Positions 15,659 through 22,496 of a DNA stretch of 38,798 nucleotides are shown piece by piece. The first letter of the stretch is position 1. Each line of letters starts with the position of its first letter. The translations under genes and the position numbers were made by a program. Under the pieces are notes generated by a model. That model ran no database searches. It was not told the DNA's origin and saw only the letters and a list, made by a program, of their open reading frames with translations. The DNA is from Clostridia bacterium (lineage in GTDB: Bacteria; Bacillota; Clostridia; Oscillospirales; CAG-272): the NCBI GenBank assembly GCA_017399105.1, contig JAFQEJ010000004.1:1-38798 (forward strand), read 5' to 3'.

Positions 15659-15690
15659 GAGTGTCGCCGCATTTTCCGCAAAAGAAAATA

Positions 15691-15850
15691 GGGCTGACGC
15701 ATTTGCAATGCGTCAGCCCTTGGATATTGATTTTGCCGGTCAAAGACCGCCATTTCAGGGCATTTTATTCCCTGAAACCAATCAGTATACGCCACAAAAT
15801 CGAAAATTTTATGGCTGGGCTGTTGCAAATGAAAAATTTGCAACAGCCCC
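15691..15850 (+). repeat. Five-hairpin repeat, complete 160 bp copy
   Basis: Five dyads occur in order: GGGCTGACGCA/TGCGTCAGCCC; GGTC-AAA-GACC; TTTCAGGG/CCCTGAAA; GCCACAAAAT/ATTTTATGGC with one mismatch; and GGGCTGTTGCAAAT/ATTTGCAACAGCCC. An outer near-palindromic stem, ATATTGATT with AATCAGTAT, can enclose the second and third. Hairpins 1 and 5 share GGGCTG at their outer ends, so the whole element has short terminal inverted repeats. It lies 9 bp beyond the stop codon of Gfo/Idh/MocA copy 2. Confidence 0.92.
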
Positions 15851-15859
15851 ATCGGGAAA

Positions 15860-17107
15860 TTATTTCAAAAGATAGTCTGCGTTTTTCCAGTATTCGTTGG
15901 CTTTTGCCAGATCCTCTTTGGTGGGCGCATAAGGCTTGGAGGAACAGGGAACCGAAACCTTGTAGTTTTCGTCGGGATAGGGGGAGATGGTATCAAATTC
16001 GTACTTTCTGCGATCTTCTTCGCATCTGAAATCGGGTACATCATAGCAGGTGTTGCCATTGAGCACACTTCTCCATGCGAGAATAGCAACCGAAGCGGCA
16101 GCGGTGGAGCGGTAGACGTTCCAGTAGGGCTCACGACCGTTTTCGAGATCCTTGATGAAGTTGTAGATGACGAAGAAATCGCCGCCGCCGTGACCTGCAT
16201 TCTCCGCGCGCTTGCCAAGCTCTTCATCCTGCCACTTGATGTCGTATTCGCTGAAGGCTTCCTTGCCTTCGGGCACACACCAGTGGTTGTAGCAGAGCCG
16301 CATTTTTCCGGTGGAGTGGTTGGTCTCAACGCCTCCCCTGGTGCAGCAGAGACGGTAGAAACTTCCGTGAGGCTGATACATTGCCCAGCCTGTAATGCGG
16401 AAGACGGCATTGGTGTTGGTCTGGCAGAGGATGATCGCCGCTGCGTCACCTGTTCTGAGGGCGGTTCCCTTAGCAACCTCGGGCTGGAAGGATGCCATGG
16501 CGCTGACCTTGGTAGGCATGGAGTCGGTCATCTGCATCAGCGGTGCCAGAGCATGGGTGGTATAGTAGGTACGGGGTGTCCAGTTGCGCCAATGACGCTC
16601 GCCCGGAGCAAGCATGTTCTGCTCCTGCTCACTCATGGGATGGACATATTCACCCTCAGCGTAGACCAGACTGCCGAGCGTGCCTTCCTTATAAAGTCTC
16701 TCCATCTCGAGATTTTCCTTGAAGTTGGGGTAGTTCTCGAGAAGCGCATAGGTCATGCCGCTTTCTTCCTTTGCACGGACAAGAGCGACGCCTTCTGCCA
16801 TGGTGATGTTGCTGATGGTTTCGCTGAGCACATGCTTGCCGGCACGCATGGCTTTGATTGCATACTCGGCATGTTCGCAGAAATAGTTTCCCAGCAGCAC
16901 AGCATCCATGTCATGCTTGATGAATTCATCGAAATTGCTGTATTCCGCTGCGTCCTTGCAGTCGGGGAACTGGATTTTGTTCTGGGCGATGGCTGCGGGA
17001 CGGCGGTCACAGATAGCGACAACCTCACCGCCCGATGCGTAGATGTTTCCGATCAGCGAACCGCCGCGGCCCGAACCGAAAACTCCGAAACGTATTTTAC
17101 TGCTCAT
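15860..17107 (-). CDS. Gfo/Idh/MocA-family oxidoreductase, copy 2
   Basis: This 415-residue protein is a close paralogue of the gene at 14338. Long blocks are identical, for example around NFDEFIKHDMDAVLLGNYF and HPMSEQEQN. The Rossmann motif is RFGVFGSGRGGSLIGNIYAS. As in copy 1 the normal EKP motif reads SETISN. Differences cluster near residues 245-300, a region that usually shapes the substrate pocket, so the two may act on related but distinct substrates. TGAG-free GGAGG precedes the start. It reads from a promoter divergent from an AraC-type regulator. The five-hairpin repeat separates the two copies. Confidence 0.92.
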   Translation of the reverse strand: MSSKIRFGVFGSGRGGSLIGNIYASGGEVVAICDRRPAAIAQNKIQFPDCKDAAEYSNFDEFIKHDMDAVLLGNYFCEHAEYAIKAMRAGKHVLSETISNITMAEGVALVRAKEESGMTYALLENYPNFKENLEMERLYKEGTLGSLVYAEGEYVHPMSEQEQNMLAPGERHWRNWTPRTYYTTHALAPLMQMTDSMPTKVSAMASFQPEVAKGTALRTGDAAAIILCQTNTNAVFRITGWAMYQPHGSFYRLCCTRGGVETNHSTGKMRLCYNHWCVPEGKEAFSEYDIKWQDEELGKRAENAGHGGGDFFVIYNFIKDLENGREPYWNVYRSTAAASVAILAWRSVLNGNTCYDVPDFRCEEDRRKYEFDTISPYPDENYKVSVPCSSKPYAPTKEDLAKANEYWKNADYLLK

Positions 17108-17152
17108 ATATGTTACCTCCTGAAATGAGATTGGATTTTTCCGTGTGTTTGT

Positions 17153-17181
17153 ATTATAACTGATAATTACGAAATAAGCAA
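17153..17181 (-). promoter_or_regulatory. Promoter of Gfo/Idh/MocA copy 2
   Basis: On the minus strand TTGCTT (17181-17176) and TATAAT (17158-17153) are 17 bp apart. The -35 box touches the palindrome that starts at 17181, consistent with AraC control. Confidence 0.55.
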
Positions 17182-17203
17182 TGGAATTGTGATACTATTC
17201 CAT
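17181..17203. promoter_or_regulatory. Palindrome between divergent promoters, candidate AraC site
   Basis: ATGGAAT (17181-17187) and ATTCCAT (17197-17203) are perfect inverted repeats with a 9 bp spacer. They lie between the promoters of the oxidoreductase and the AraC gene. A smaller GTAA-TATCG-TTAC dyad follows immediately (17204-17216). Confidence 0.5.
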
Positions 17204-17222
17204 GTAATATCGTTACTTTTTC

Positions 17223-17251
17223 TTGACATTACGCGCGAATCACCGTATAAT
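17223..17251 (+). promoter_or_regulatory. Promoter of the second AraC gene
   Basis: TTGACA (17223-17228) and TATAAT (17246-17251) are perfect consensus with a 17 bp spacer. The start codon is 36 bp downstream of the -10. Confidence 0.85.
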
Positions 17252-17286
17252 CAAAATAGAAATGACAGGGGATGTGAGGGCATAAC

Positions 17287-18111
17287 ATGGCTGAAAAAGA
17301 TAATATCTGCAAATTTTCTTCTGCTGCCAACGGTGACAGTGATCTCTTTGCTTTTCAGTTTATATACGAAACCATGCCCGCCAGATTGGGGGACAACCGT
17401 TCCTATGCAGCCTTTGTCTGCCATCTTGTCACCGAGGGAAGTGCGATCTTTCACACAGCGGCAGGCAGCTTTTCCCTGGAGGCGGGGGATCTCTTTTTTG
17501 CCTTTCCGTCGCTCACCTTTACGCTGGAATGTGACGAGAATTTCAAGTATCTGTACATTGCCTTTATCGGAAGCCATGCTACAGAGATGTTGGCTGCTAT
17601 GGAGGTTACCCGTGAAAATCCGGTGCACCGGGGCTGTGGTGGGCTGACCGATATCTGGTTCGCTGCCATTGGGAAGTGCAGCTCGGACAATCTTGCCTTT
17701 ATGACCAAGGGCGTACTTTATTATACCTTTGCCTGCCTGAAGCAATCCGAACCCGAGGAAAAAACGGTCGGCGGTTGTGAAGGTGTTGTCGCGCAGATTC
17801 GTGAGGCGATTGAACAGAATTATGCCAATGCGGACTTTGCGCTTGATCATCTCTGCCGCCAGCTTCGCTATAATTCCAACTATATCTCAAGGCGATTCCG
17901 TGAGATTGTGGGGATCAGCTTCTCAGATTATCTGATTTCCTGCCGCATGCGCCACGCCTGTATTCTGCTCGATGAGACGAATATGACAGTGCGTGAAATT
18001 TCCGCCGCTGTGGGATACAGGGATGCGCTCTATTTTTCCAAGGTGTTCAGACGGATTATGAAAACCTCGCCAAGTGAATACAGAGAAAATGATCAAAGCA
18101 CCGATGAATAA
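17287..18111 (+). CDS. AraC-family regulator of the Gfo/Idh/MocA locus
   Basis: This 274-residue protein has an N-terminal cupin-like sensor (residues 20-90, with ITAAGSF-like GSFSLEAGDLFFAFPS) and a C-terminal pair of helix-turn-helix units. The second HTH reads VREISAAVGYRDALYFSKVF and the protein ends with SPSEYRE, the usual AraC finish. It is transcribed divergently from oxidoreductase copy 2, sharing a 180 bp control region with two promoters and a 7-9-7 palindrome. It therefore probably controls the two oxidoreductases and perhaps the MFS transporter. The stop codon lies in the loop of the terminator. Confidence 0.92.
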   Translation: MAEKDNICKFSSAANGDSDLFAFQFIYETMPARLGDNRSYAAFVCHLVTEGSAIFHTAAGSFSLEAGDLFFAFPSLTFTLECDENFKYLYIAFIGSHATEMLAAMEVTRENPVHRGCGGLTDIWFAAIGKCSSDNLAFMTKGVLYYTFACLKQSEPEEKTVGGCEGVVAQIREAIEQNYANADFALDHLCRQLRYNSNYISRRFREIVGISFSDYLISCRMRHACILLDETNMTVREISAAVGYRDALYFSKVFRRIMKTSPSEYRENDQSTDE

Positions 18112-18130
18112 ATCGGTGCTTTGTTATTTT
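18095..18130. terminator. Terminator overlapping the end of the AraC gene
   Basis: AAAGCACCGAT (18095-18105) and ATCGGTGCTTT (18112-18122) are perfect complements around a 6 nt loop that contains the AraC stop codon, followed by GTTATTTTT. It sits between convergent genes, and the AAAG arm start lets it also work weakly for nth on the other strand. Confidence 0.85.
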
Positions 18131-18138
18131 TGTTATTA

Positions 18139-18777
18139 TTATATATCTTTATTTTTGCACAGGTTGGCAAGCTCACATTCACCGCATTTGGGAGAGCGTG
18201 CGGTGCATACCTCGCGTCCGAACCAAACGATGCGATGGCAGAAATCCGACTGAATCTTCGGATCAAGAATGGCAGCGAGGGTGCGCTCTGTGGTGAGAGG
18301 GTCCTTGCAGCCTGCGGGAGTGAAGCCGAGGCGGGCTGTGATGCGGATGCAGTGGGTATCGGCGACAACTGCGGGCAGGTGGTAGATATCGCCCAGCAGC
18401 AGGTTGGCAATTTTGCGTCCCACACCGGGGAAGCGGAGCAGGCTGTCCATATCCTGCGGGATAACACCGTCGAATTCATCTACCAGCATGGCGCACTCAT
18501 CCTTGATATTCTGCGCTTTAACCTTGTAAAGACCACAGGGCTTGACGATGCGCTCAATCTCGGTGATATCACCTTCAGCAAGAGCTTCCGGGGTGGGAAA
18601 ACGGTCAAACAGCTCCTCGCAGACGATGTTGACTCTTTTATCGGTACATTGGGCAGACAGGCGTCCCATCACCAGCAGCTTCCAGGGATCACCTTTGTAC
18701 TCAAGGGCACATTCAGCGTCGGGGTAGCGCAGGGTGAGCAGCTCTGCAACCTTTGCAATGCGTTGTTTTTCGGTCAT
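18139..18777 (-). CDS. nth: Endonuclease III, base-excision DNA glycosylase
   Basis: This 212-residue protein is a full-length Nth. The helix-hairpin-helix reads LLRFPGVGRKIANLLLGD with the catalytic Lys in GVGRK, and the catalytic Asp lies in VVADTHCIRI. The C-terminal 4Fe-4S loop is complete (Cys spacing 6-2-5 in CTARSPKCGECELANLC). It removes oxidised pyrimidines and cleaves the abasic site. It is the last gene of the dut-DUF4321-maf-MreB-like-nth run, 21 bp after the MreB-like gene. Confidence 0.96.
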   Translation of the reverse strand: MTEKQRIAKVAELLTLRYPDAECALEYKGDPWKLLVMGRLSAQCTDKRVNIVCEELFDRFPTPEALAEGDITEIERIVKPCGLYKVKAQNIKDECAMLVDEFDGVIPQDMDSLLRFPGVGRKIANLLLGDIYHLPAVVADTHCIRITARLGFTPAGCKDPLTTERTLAAILDPKIQSDFCHRIVWFGREVCTARSPKCGECELANLCKNKDI

Positions 18778-18798
18778 ATGTGAATCCTTTCGCGGAAA

Positions 18799-19794
18799 TT
18801 ATCCTTTCACGAAATTGAAGGGGTAATCCTCCATCTCGATCATGTCTCCGATGCCTTCCACAACACATTCGGCGGGCGCGTTGGCAGAAGAGGTACGGAT
18901 GCCGGTCAGCTCTGCGATCAGCTCGCTGAGACCGGGAATCAAGGCGCTGCCGCCGCAGAGAGTGATGCCGTTGCGATGGATTTCATCGGCAATCTCGTCG
19001 GGGCATTCTGCAAGCAGGGCGAGAATCGAGCGGATCAGCTCACTCGCACAGGGGAGAAAGGCTTCGTTGATGTTTACAGTGGTCAGCGAAGCAGTGTTGG
19101 GAAGCCCTGTGAGGATATCCTTTCCGGTGACGCGGACAGTGGTTTGGGGAGCTGACGGATGGATGCCGCCTGCCTCGCGGATGGCGCGCACAAGCTCGGT
19201 TTCCGAACAGGCGATATGGTATTTTTTCTTTGTATATGCGGCAAGCGCACGTCTGAAATTACCGCCTGTGACACTGATTGTGTCGGAGGAGAGTACCGCA
19301 CCGCGACAGATGATGGCTGCTTCCGAAACCGATTCACCCAGCAGCAGAATCATAAAGGCGCCGCTGCCCTCCACGTCAAGGCCGGCGCCGTGAGCAGCCG
19401 CAATCGGCGCATCCACACAGGCAACTTCGGAAGCTCCCGCATGCAGAATGGCATCACAGAGCGCACCGCAGGCTTCAATGGAGCTTCCGCGGGGCATGGT
19501 AAAGACCACCGCAGGCTTGGAGAAGATACCGCCCATATCAATTTCATCAAAGATATGACGAAGCAGCTCATGAAGCGCATCCAAATCTTTACAGTCGGGG
19601 CGAAGAGGATAAATTAGCTTCAGCGCACCGGGTAGTCTGCTGTCGGCGGCAAGTGCGGCATTGCCGGCTGCAACAACTTTTTTGTGATCGGAGGTATAGG
19701 CAACAACAGATTTTTCATTATAGACAATGCCGCCATTATGCATGTAGGCGCGGGTTGAGTCGCTGCCCAGATCGAGGGCGATCAGTTTTTTCAT
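18799..19794 (-). CDS. MreB/Mbl-like actin homologue with degenerate nucleotide site
   Basis: This 331-residue protein has the MreB fold signature: N-terminal ALDLGSDSTRAYMHNGGIVYNEKSVVA aligns with the phosphate-1 region (split here as ALDLGSDSTRAY, then GIVYNEKSVVA), IYPLRP is the usual pre-helix motif, DAPIAAAHGAGLDV matches the EPMAAAIGAG stretch, and TLCGGSALIPGL is the adenosine motif. The phosphate-2 motif is lost: where MreB has D-I-G-G-G-T, this protein has LLLGESVSEAA. ATP binding or hydrolysis may therefore be altered. MreB guides cell-wall synthesis at the membrane. It lies between maf and nth without mreC or mreD, and a second, canonical MreB elsewhere in the genome is likely. 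Confidence 0.82.
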   Translation of the reverse strand: MKKLIALDLGSDSTRAYMHNGGIVYNEKSVVAYTSDHKKVVAAGNAALAADSRLPGALKLIYPLRPDCKDLDALHELLRHIFDEIDMGGIFSKPAVVFTMPRGSSIEACGALCDAILHAGASEVACVDAPIAAAHGAGLDVEGSGAFMILLLGESVSEAAIICRGAVLSSDTISVTGGNFRRALAAYTKKKYHIACSETELVRAIREAGGIHPSAPQTTVRVTGKDILTGLPNTASLTTVNINEAFLPCASELIRSILALLAECPDEIADEIHRNGITLCGGSALIPGLSELIAELTGIRTSSANAPAECVVEGIGDMIEMEDYPFNFVKG

Positions 19795-19828
19795 AAGAGG
19801 ATCATTCCTTTATCGAAAGAGTAAAATA

Positions 19829-20404
19829 TCAGAAATTAAAGGACACACCGCACTCACGGAGCATGGTGCAGAGCTTACAGATGGGCAGTCCCACCACGTT
19901 ATAGTAGTCGCCGCTGATGCCCGAGACGAAGAGACCGCCAATGCCCTGGATGCCGTAGGCACCTGCCTTGTCCATGGGCTCGCCCGTGGCGATATAGGCG
20001 TCGATTTCGCAATTCTCCAGGGCACGGAAGTGTACCTCGGTGCACTCGGTGTGGAGAAGCAGTCTGTCACCGGTGAGGATTGCCATGCCGGTGAGTACCT
20101 GATGAGTTGCGCCCGAAAGCATACGGAGCATCTTTTCGGCATCTGCTTCATCGTTCGGCTTGCCGAGAATGACACCGTCCTTGGCAACAACCGTATCGGC
20201 GGCGATGATGAGTGTGTCGGCAGCATTGACCGTATCGGCAACAGCACGAGCTTTTCGGAGGGCAAGTCCTGAGACCAGCTCTTCGGGCGTCAGGGCGAAA
20301 TTCACCTGCTCGTCCACATCGGCGACCTTGATGTCAAATTCAATGCCCATGCGCGAAAGCAGCTCACGGCGGCGGGGAGAGGCGGAGGCGAGGATGATCT
20401 TCAT
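19829..20404 (-). CDS. maf: Maf-family nucleoside triphosphate pyrophosphatase
   Basis: This 191-residue protein carries the Maf hallmarks. It starts with ILASASPRRRELL, has AADTVVAKDGVILGKPND at about residue 68, and GEPMDKAGAYGIQG at 140-155. Maf proteins hydrolyse non-canonical or canonical nucleotides and affect septum formation. It lies 34 bp upstream of the MreB-like gene and 9 bp after the DUF4321 gene on the minus strand, the common maf-mreB neighbourhood of Firmicutes. Confidence 0.95.
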   Translation of the reverse strand: MKIILASASPRRRELLSRMGIEFDIKVADVDEQVNFALTPEELVSGLALRKARAVADTVNAADTLIIAADTVVAKDGVILGKPNDEADAEKMLRMLSGATHQVLTGMAILTGDRLLLHTECTEVHFRALENCEIDAYIATGEPMDKAGAYGIQGIGGLFVSGISGDYYNVVGLPICKLCTMLRECGVSFNF

Positions 20405-20413
20405 GTGCCCACC

Positions 20414-20668
20414 TCATGAAACCTTCTTGCCGACGATGAGGGCAATCAGAACAAAGATGATTACCGCTACATTCAGGTCGATCACAAGGCCAAAGGTCAG
20501 AGTCAGCACGCCAAGATCGAGAACAACCGGCGTTTTGAGTCCGAATTCGGTGCCGAAAGCAAGCCAGGAAAGCCAGGGAATACCGGCGGTAAGCCGAGCA
20601 ACCAGCGTGCCGAGCACCACACCGATGCAGATAAAAAGAAGGATAAGCAGCGAGTTTTTGACCTTCAT
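20414..20668 (-). CDS. DUF4321 small membrane protein
   Basis: This 84-residue protein has an N-terminal membrane helix (LLILLFICIGVVLGTLVARL) and a C-terminal one (VAVIIFVLIALIVG). The middle, PWLSWLAFGTEFGL then VLDLGVLTLTFGLVIDLN, is the DUF4321 signature. The family is of unknown function and is found beside maf and mreB in Clostridia, as here. It begins 2 bp after the dut stop codon, so translation is coupled. Confidence 0.87.
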   Translation of the reverse strand: MKVKNSLLILLFICIGVVLGTLVARLTAGIPWLSWLAFGTEFGLKTPVVLDLGVLTLTFGLVIDLNVAVIIFVLIALIVGKKVS

Positions 20669-20670
20669 AT

Positions 20671-21117
20671 TCAGTTCCTTCCCGTGCTTCCGAAGCCGCC
20701 TTCGCCGCGGTCGGTTTCATCGAGATTGTAACATTTCTCGAAGACTGCGGTGAAATGAGGCATAAACATGAGCTGGGCGATGCGCTCGTCAGGCTCAACT
20801 GTTTGAGGAGTGTCCGAGACATTGCGAAGGACAACGCTGATCTCGCCTCTGTAGTCGCTGTCGATGACGCCGATGCCGTTGGAGAGGGTGAGTCCTCGCT
20901 TCAGCGCGATGCCGCTTCTGGCACAGACGATGGCGACTGTACCGCCTGGGATGGAGATGGCGATACCGGTGGGAATACGGATGCGCTCACCGGGATAGAG
21001 TGTGATGGGGGTCTTGATGCATGCCGACAGGTCGCAGGCAGCAGAGCCTTCGGTGGCATATGTGGGAAGCTTGGCGCCCTCGCGGACCAGCTTGATTTTG
21101 ACATCGATGGGGTTCAT
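20671..21117 (-). CDS. dut: dUTP diphosphatase
   Basis: This 148-residue protein has all five dUTPase motifs: EGSAACDLSA (motif 1), ARSGIALKRG (2), NGIGVIDSDYRGEI with the catalytic Asp (3), ERIAQLMF (4) and GEGGFGSTG (5). It makes dUMP from dUTP, protecting DNA from uracil. It is the first gene of the minus-strand operon running to nth, with GGAGG before its start and a good promoter about 65 bp upstream. Length is standard for the trimeric family. Confidence 0.97.
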   Translation of the reverse strand: MNPIDVKIKLVREGAKLPTYATEGSAACDLSACIKTPITLYPGERIRIPTGIAISIPGGTVAIVCARSGIALKRGLTLSNGIGVIDSDYRGEISVVLRNVSDTPQTVEPDERIAQLMFMPHFTAVFEKCYNLDETDRGEGGFGSTGRN

Positions 21118-21180
21118 TATGTTCCTCCGTGGCGTGAATATATAGATGCGTTTTTGATACAGAAACAGGCTGTTCTCTTT

Positions 21181-21209
21181 ATTATATCTTATATGGAAGC
21201 GAAAATCAA
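21181..21209 (-). promoter_or_regulatory. Promoter of the dut-maf-nth operon
   Basis: On the minus strand TTGATT (21209-21204) and TATAAT (21186-21181) are 17 bp apart. It lies just past the proB terminator, so dut starts a separate transcript. Confidence 0.7.
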
Positions 21210-21220
21210 GTACCGACGCA

Positions 21221-21253
21221 GAAAGAAAACCGCCGAAGGTGAAACTTCGACGG
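21221..21253 (-). terminator. proB terminator
   Basis: On the minus strand CCGTCGAAG (21253-21245) pairs with CTTCGGCGG (21238-21230) with one mismatch, followed by TTTTCTTTC. It starts 8 bp after the proB stop. Confidence 0.85.
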
Positions 21254-21260
21254 ATTTTAT

Positions 21261-22046
21261 TCAGTTGGACATGAAATAAGTACCGACGCTTCTTCCCTCA
21301 AAGAGATCATAGAGCGTACCGGGATTGTGTCCGTTCAAAATGAACATGGGGATGCCTGCACCGCAGACGATCTGAGCCGCCTTGAGCTTGGTGATCATAC
21401 CGCCGGTGCCGCGCTCTGTACCTGCACCGCCTGCACATTCGAAGATTTTCTCGTTGATGACAGGCACTGTCTGGATGAGCTTTGCGCCGGGATTGGTGCG
21501 GGGATTGGAGTCGTACAGACCGTCGATATCGCTCAGATTGATGAGCACATCGGCTTCGCAGAGGAGGGCTACATAGGCGGATAGGGTGTCGTTTCCGCCG
21601 AATTTCAGCTCCTCGCAGGAGATCGAGTCATTCTCATTGATGATCGGTACGCATCCCATACTGAGCAGGGCGCGGAAGGTATTCTGAGCGTTGTGCTTGA
21701 GGGTTTCGCTGTCGACAACATCCTTGGTGAGCAGCATCTGTCCCACGGTATGGCCGTACATGCTGAAGAAGCGCTCGTACATACGCATCAGCTCACTCTG
21801 ACCGACCGCTGCCGCTGCCTGCTTGCCTTCGATGGTATCGGGGCGCTGATCCAGCTTTAATCTTGCGATGCCTGCGCTGACTGCTCCCGAGCTGACAAGC
21901 ACGATCTCCTTGCCGGCATTTTTAAAGTCAGAGAAGATGCGTACCAGTGTTTCCATGCGTTCCAGATTCAGTCTGCCTGTATCATGGGTGAGGGTAGAGG
22001 ATCCGATTTTGAATACGATTCGTTTTGCGTCCTTGATGATGTTCAT
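21261..22046 (-). CDS. proB: Glutamate 5-kinase (short form without PUA domain)
   Basis: This 261-residue amino-acid kinase begins VFKIGSSTLT, has LVSSGAVSAG, the INENDSIS and FGGNDTLSAYVA glutamate/ATP motifs, SDIDGLYDSNP, and RGTGGMITKLKAA near residue 215. It catalyses the first step of proline synthesis. The PUA domain found at the C-terminus of E. coli ProB is absent, a known short form. Unlike the usual proBA operon, proA lies about 5 kb away on the other strand (26992). A 17-spaced promoter lies upstream in the region shared with zapA. Confidence 0.96.
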   Translation of the reverse strand: MNIIKDAKRIVFKIGSSTLTHDTGRLNLERMETLVRIFSDFKNAGKEIVLVSSGAVSAGIARLKLDQRPDTIEGKQAAAAVGQSELMRMYERFFSMYGHTVGQMLLTKDVVDSETLKHNAQNTFRALLSMGCVPIINENDSISCEELKFGGNDTLSAYVALLCEADVLINLSDIDGLYDSNPRTNPGAKLIQTVPVINEKIFECAGGAGTERGTGGMITKLKAAQIVCGAGIPMFILNGHNPGTLYDLFEGRSVGTYFMSN

Positions 22047-22067
22047 GGTAGATTCCTTATATTTTTG

Positions 22068-22096
22068 TTGATTCTGAGATGATTTCGTGGTATAAT
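22068..22096 (+). promoter_or_regulatory. Promoter of the zapA-U32 operon
   Basis: TTGATT (22068-22073) and TATAAT (22091-22096) are 17 bp apart, 94 bp before the zapA start. It overlaps head to head with the proB leader. Confidence 0.65.
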
Positions 22097-22112
22097 GATG
22101 TTAAAATGGATA

Positions 22113-22149
22113 CGTATATTATTATATACGGTAAAGTGCTAAAATTCAA
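22113..22149 (-). promoter_or_regulatory. proB promoter with palindrome over its -10
   Basis: On the minus strand TTGAAT (22149-22144) and TATAAT (22126-22121) are 17 bp apart. The perfect palindrome CGTATAT-TATT-ATATACG at 22113-22130 covers the -10 box, suggesting a repressor site or a small hairpin at the transcript start. Confidence 0.5.
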
Positions 22150-22190
22150 CAGGTAAATTCAAAATTCCTATAAAAAACGGAGGAAGAATC

Positions 22191-22496
22191 ATGAAAGAGA
22201 AGTATACGGTTGAGGTAGCGGGTCTGCAGATTTCGATCGTGACCGATGAGGAGGAGGCGTATGTTCGCACCATTGCGGACAAGCTTGACAGACAGGTGAA
22301 CTCTGTAATTATGTCCAAGGGACGCTGCACCAAGACCGAGGCTGCCATTTTCTGTGCACTCGACTGCATGGATGCGCGTACCAAGGCGGAGGGCGAGCTG
22401 GAGATTATTCGCCGTCAGCTGGCAGCCTATATGAAGGATATCGACGATCTGAAAGCGGAGAACGATGAGCTCAAGAAACTTCTCGGCACGAAATAA
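22191..22496 (+). CDS. zapA: Cell division protein ZapA
   Basis: This 101-residue protein matches ZapA. It has a globular N-terminal part (YTVEVAGLQISIVTDEEEAY, then VRTIADKLDRQVN) followed by a C-terminal coiled coil (residues 60-98, KAEGELEIIRRQLAAYMKDI and following). It binds FtsZ and promotes Z-ring bundling. GGAGG precedes the start. Its last 32 bases overlap the start of the U32 gene in another frame. Confidence 0.9.
   Translation: MKEKYTVEVAGLQISIVTDEEEAYVRTIADKLDRQVNSVIMSKGRCTKTEAAIFCALDCMDARTKAEGELEIIRRQLAAYMKDIDDLKAENDELKKLLGTK

Noticed and set aside
15586..16029. Plus-strand open frame of 147 codons
   Set aside because: It passes through the promoter of oxidoreductase copy 1 and the five-hairpin repeat and into the antisense of copy 2; it is a by-product of the repeat.
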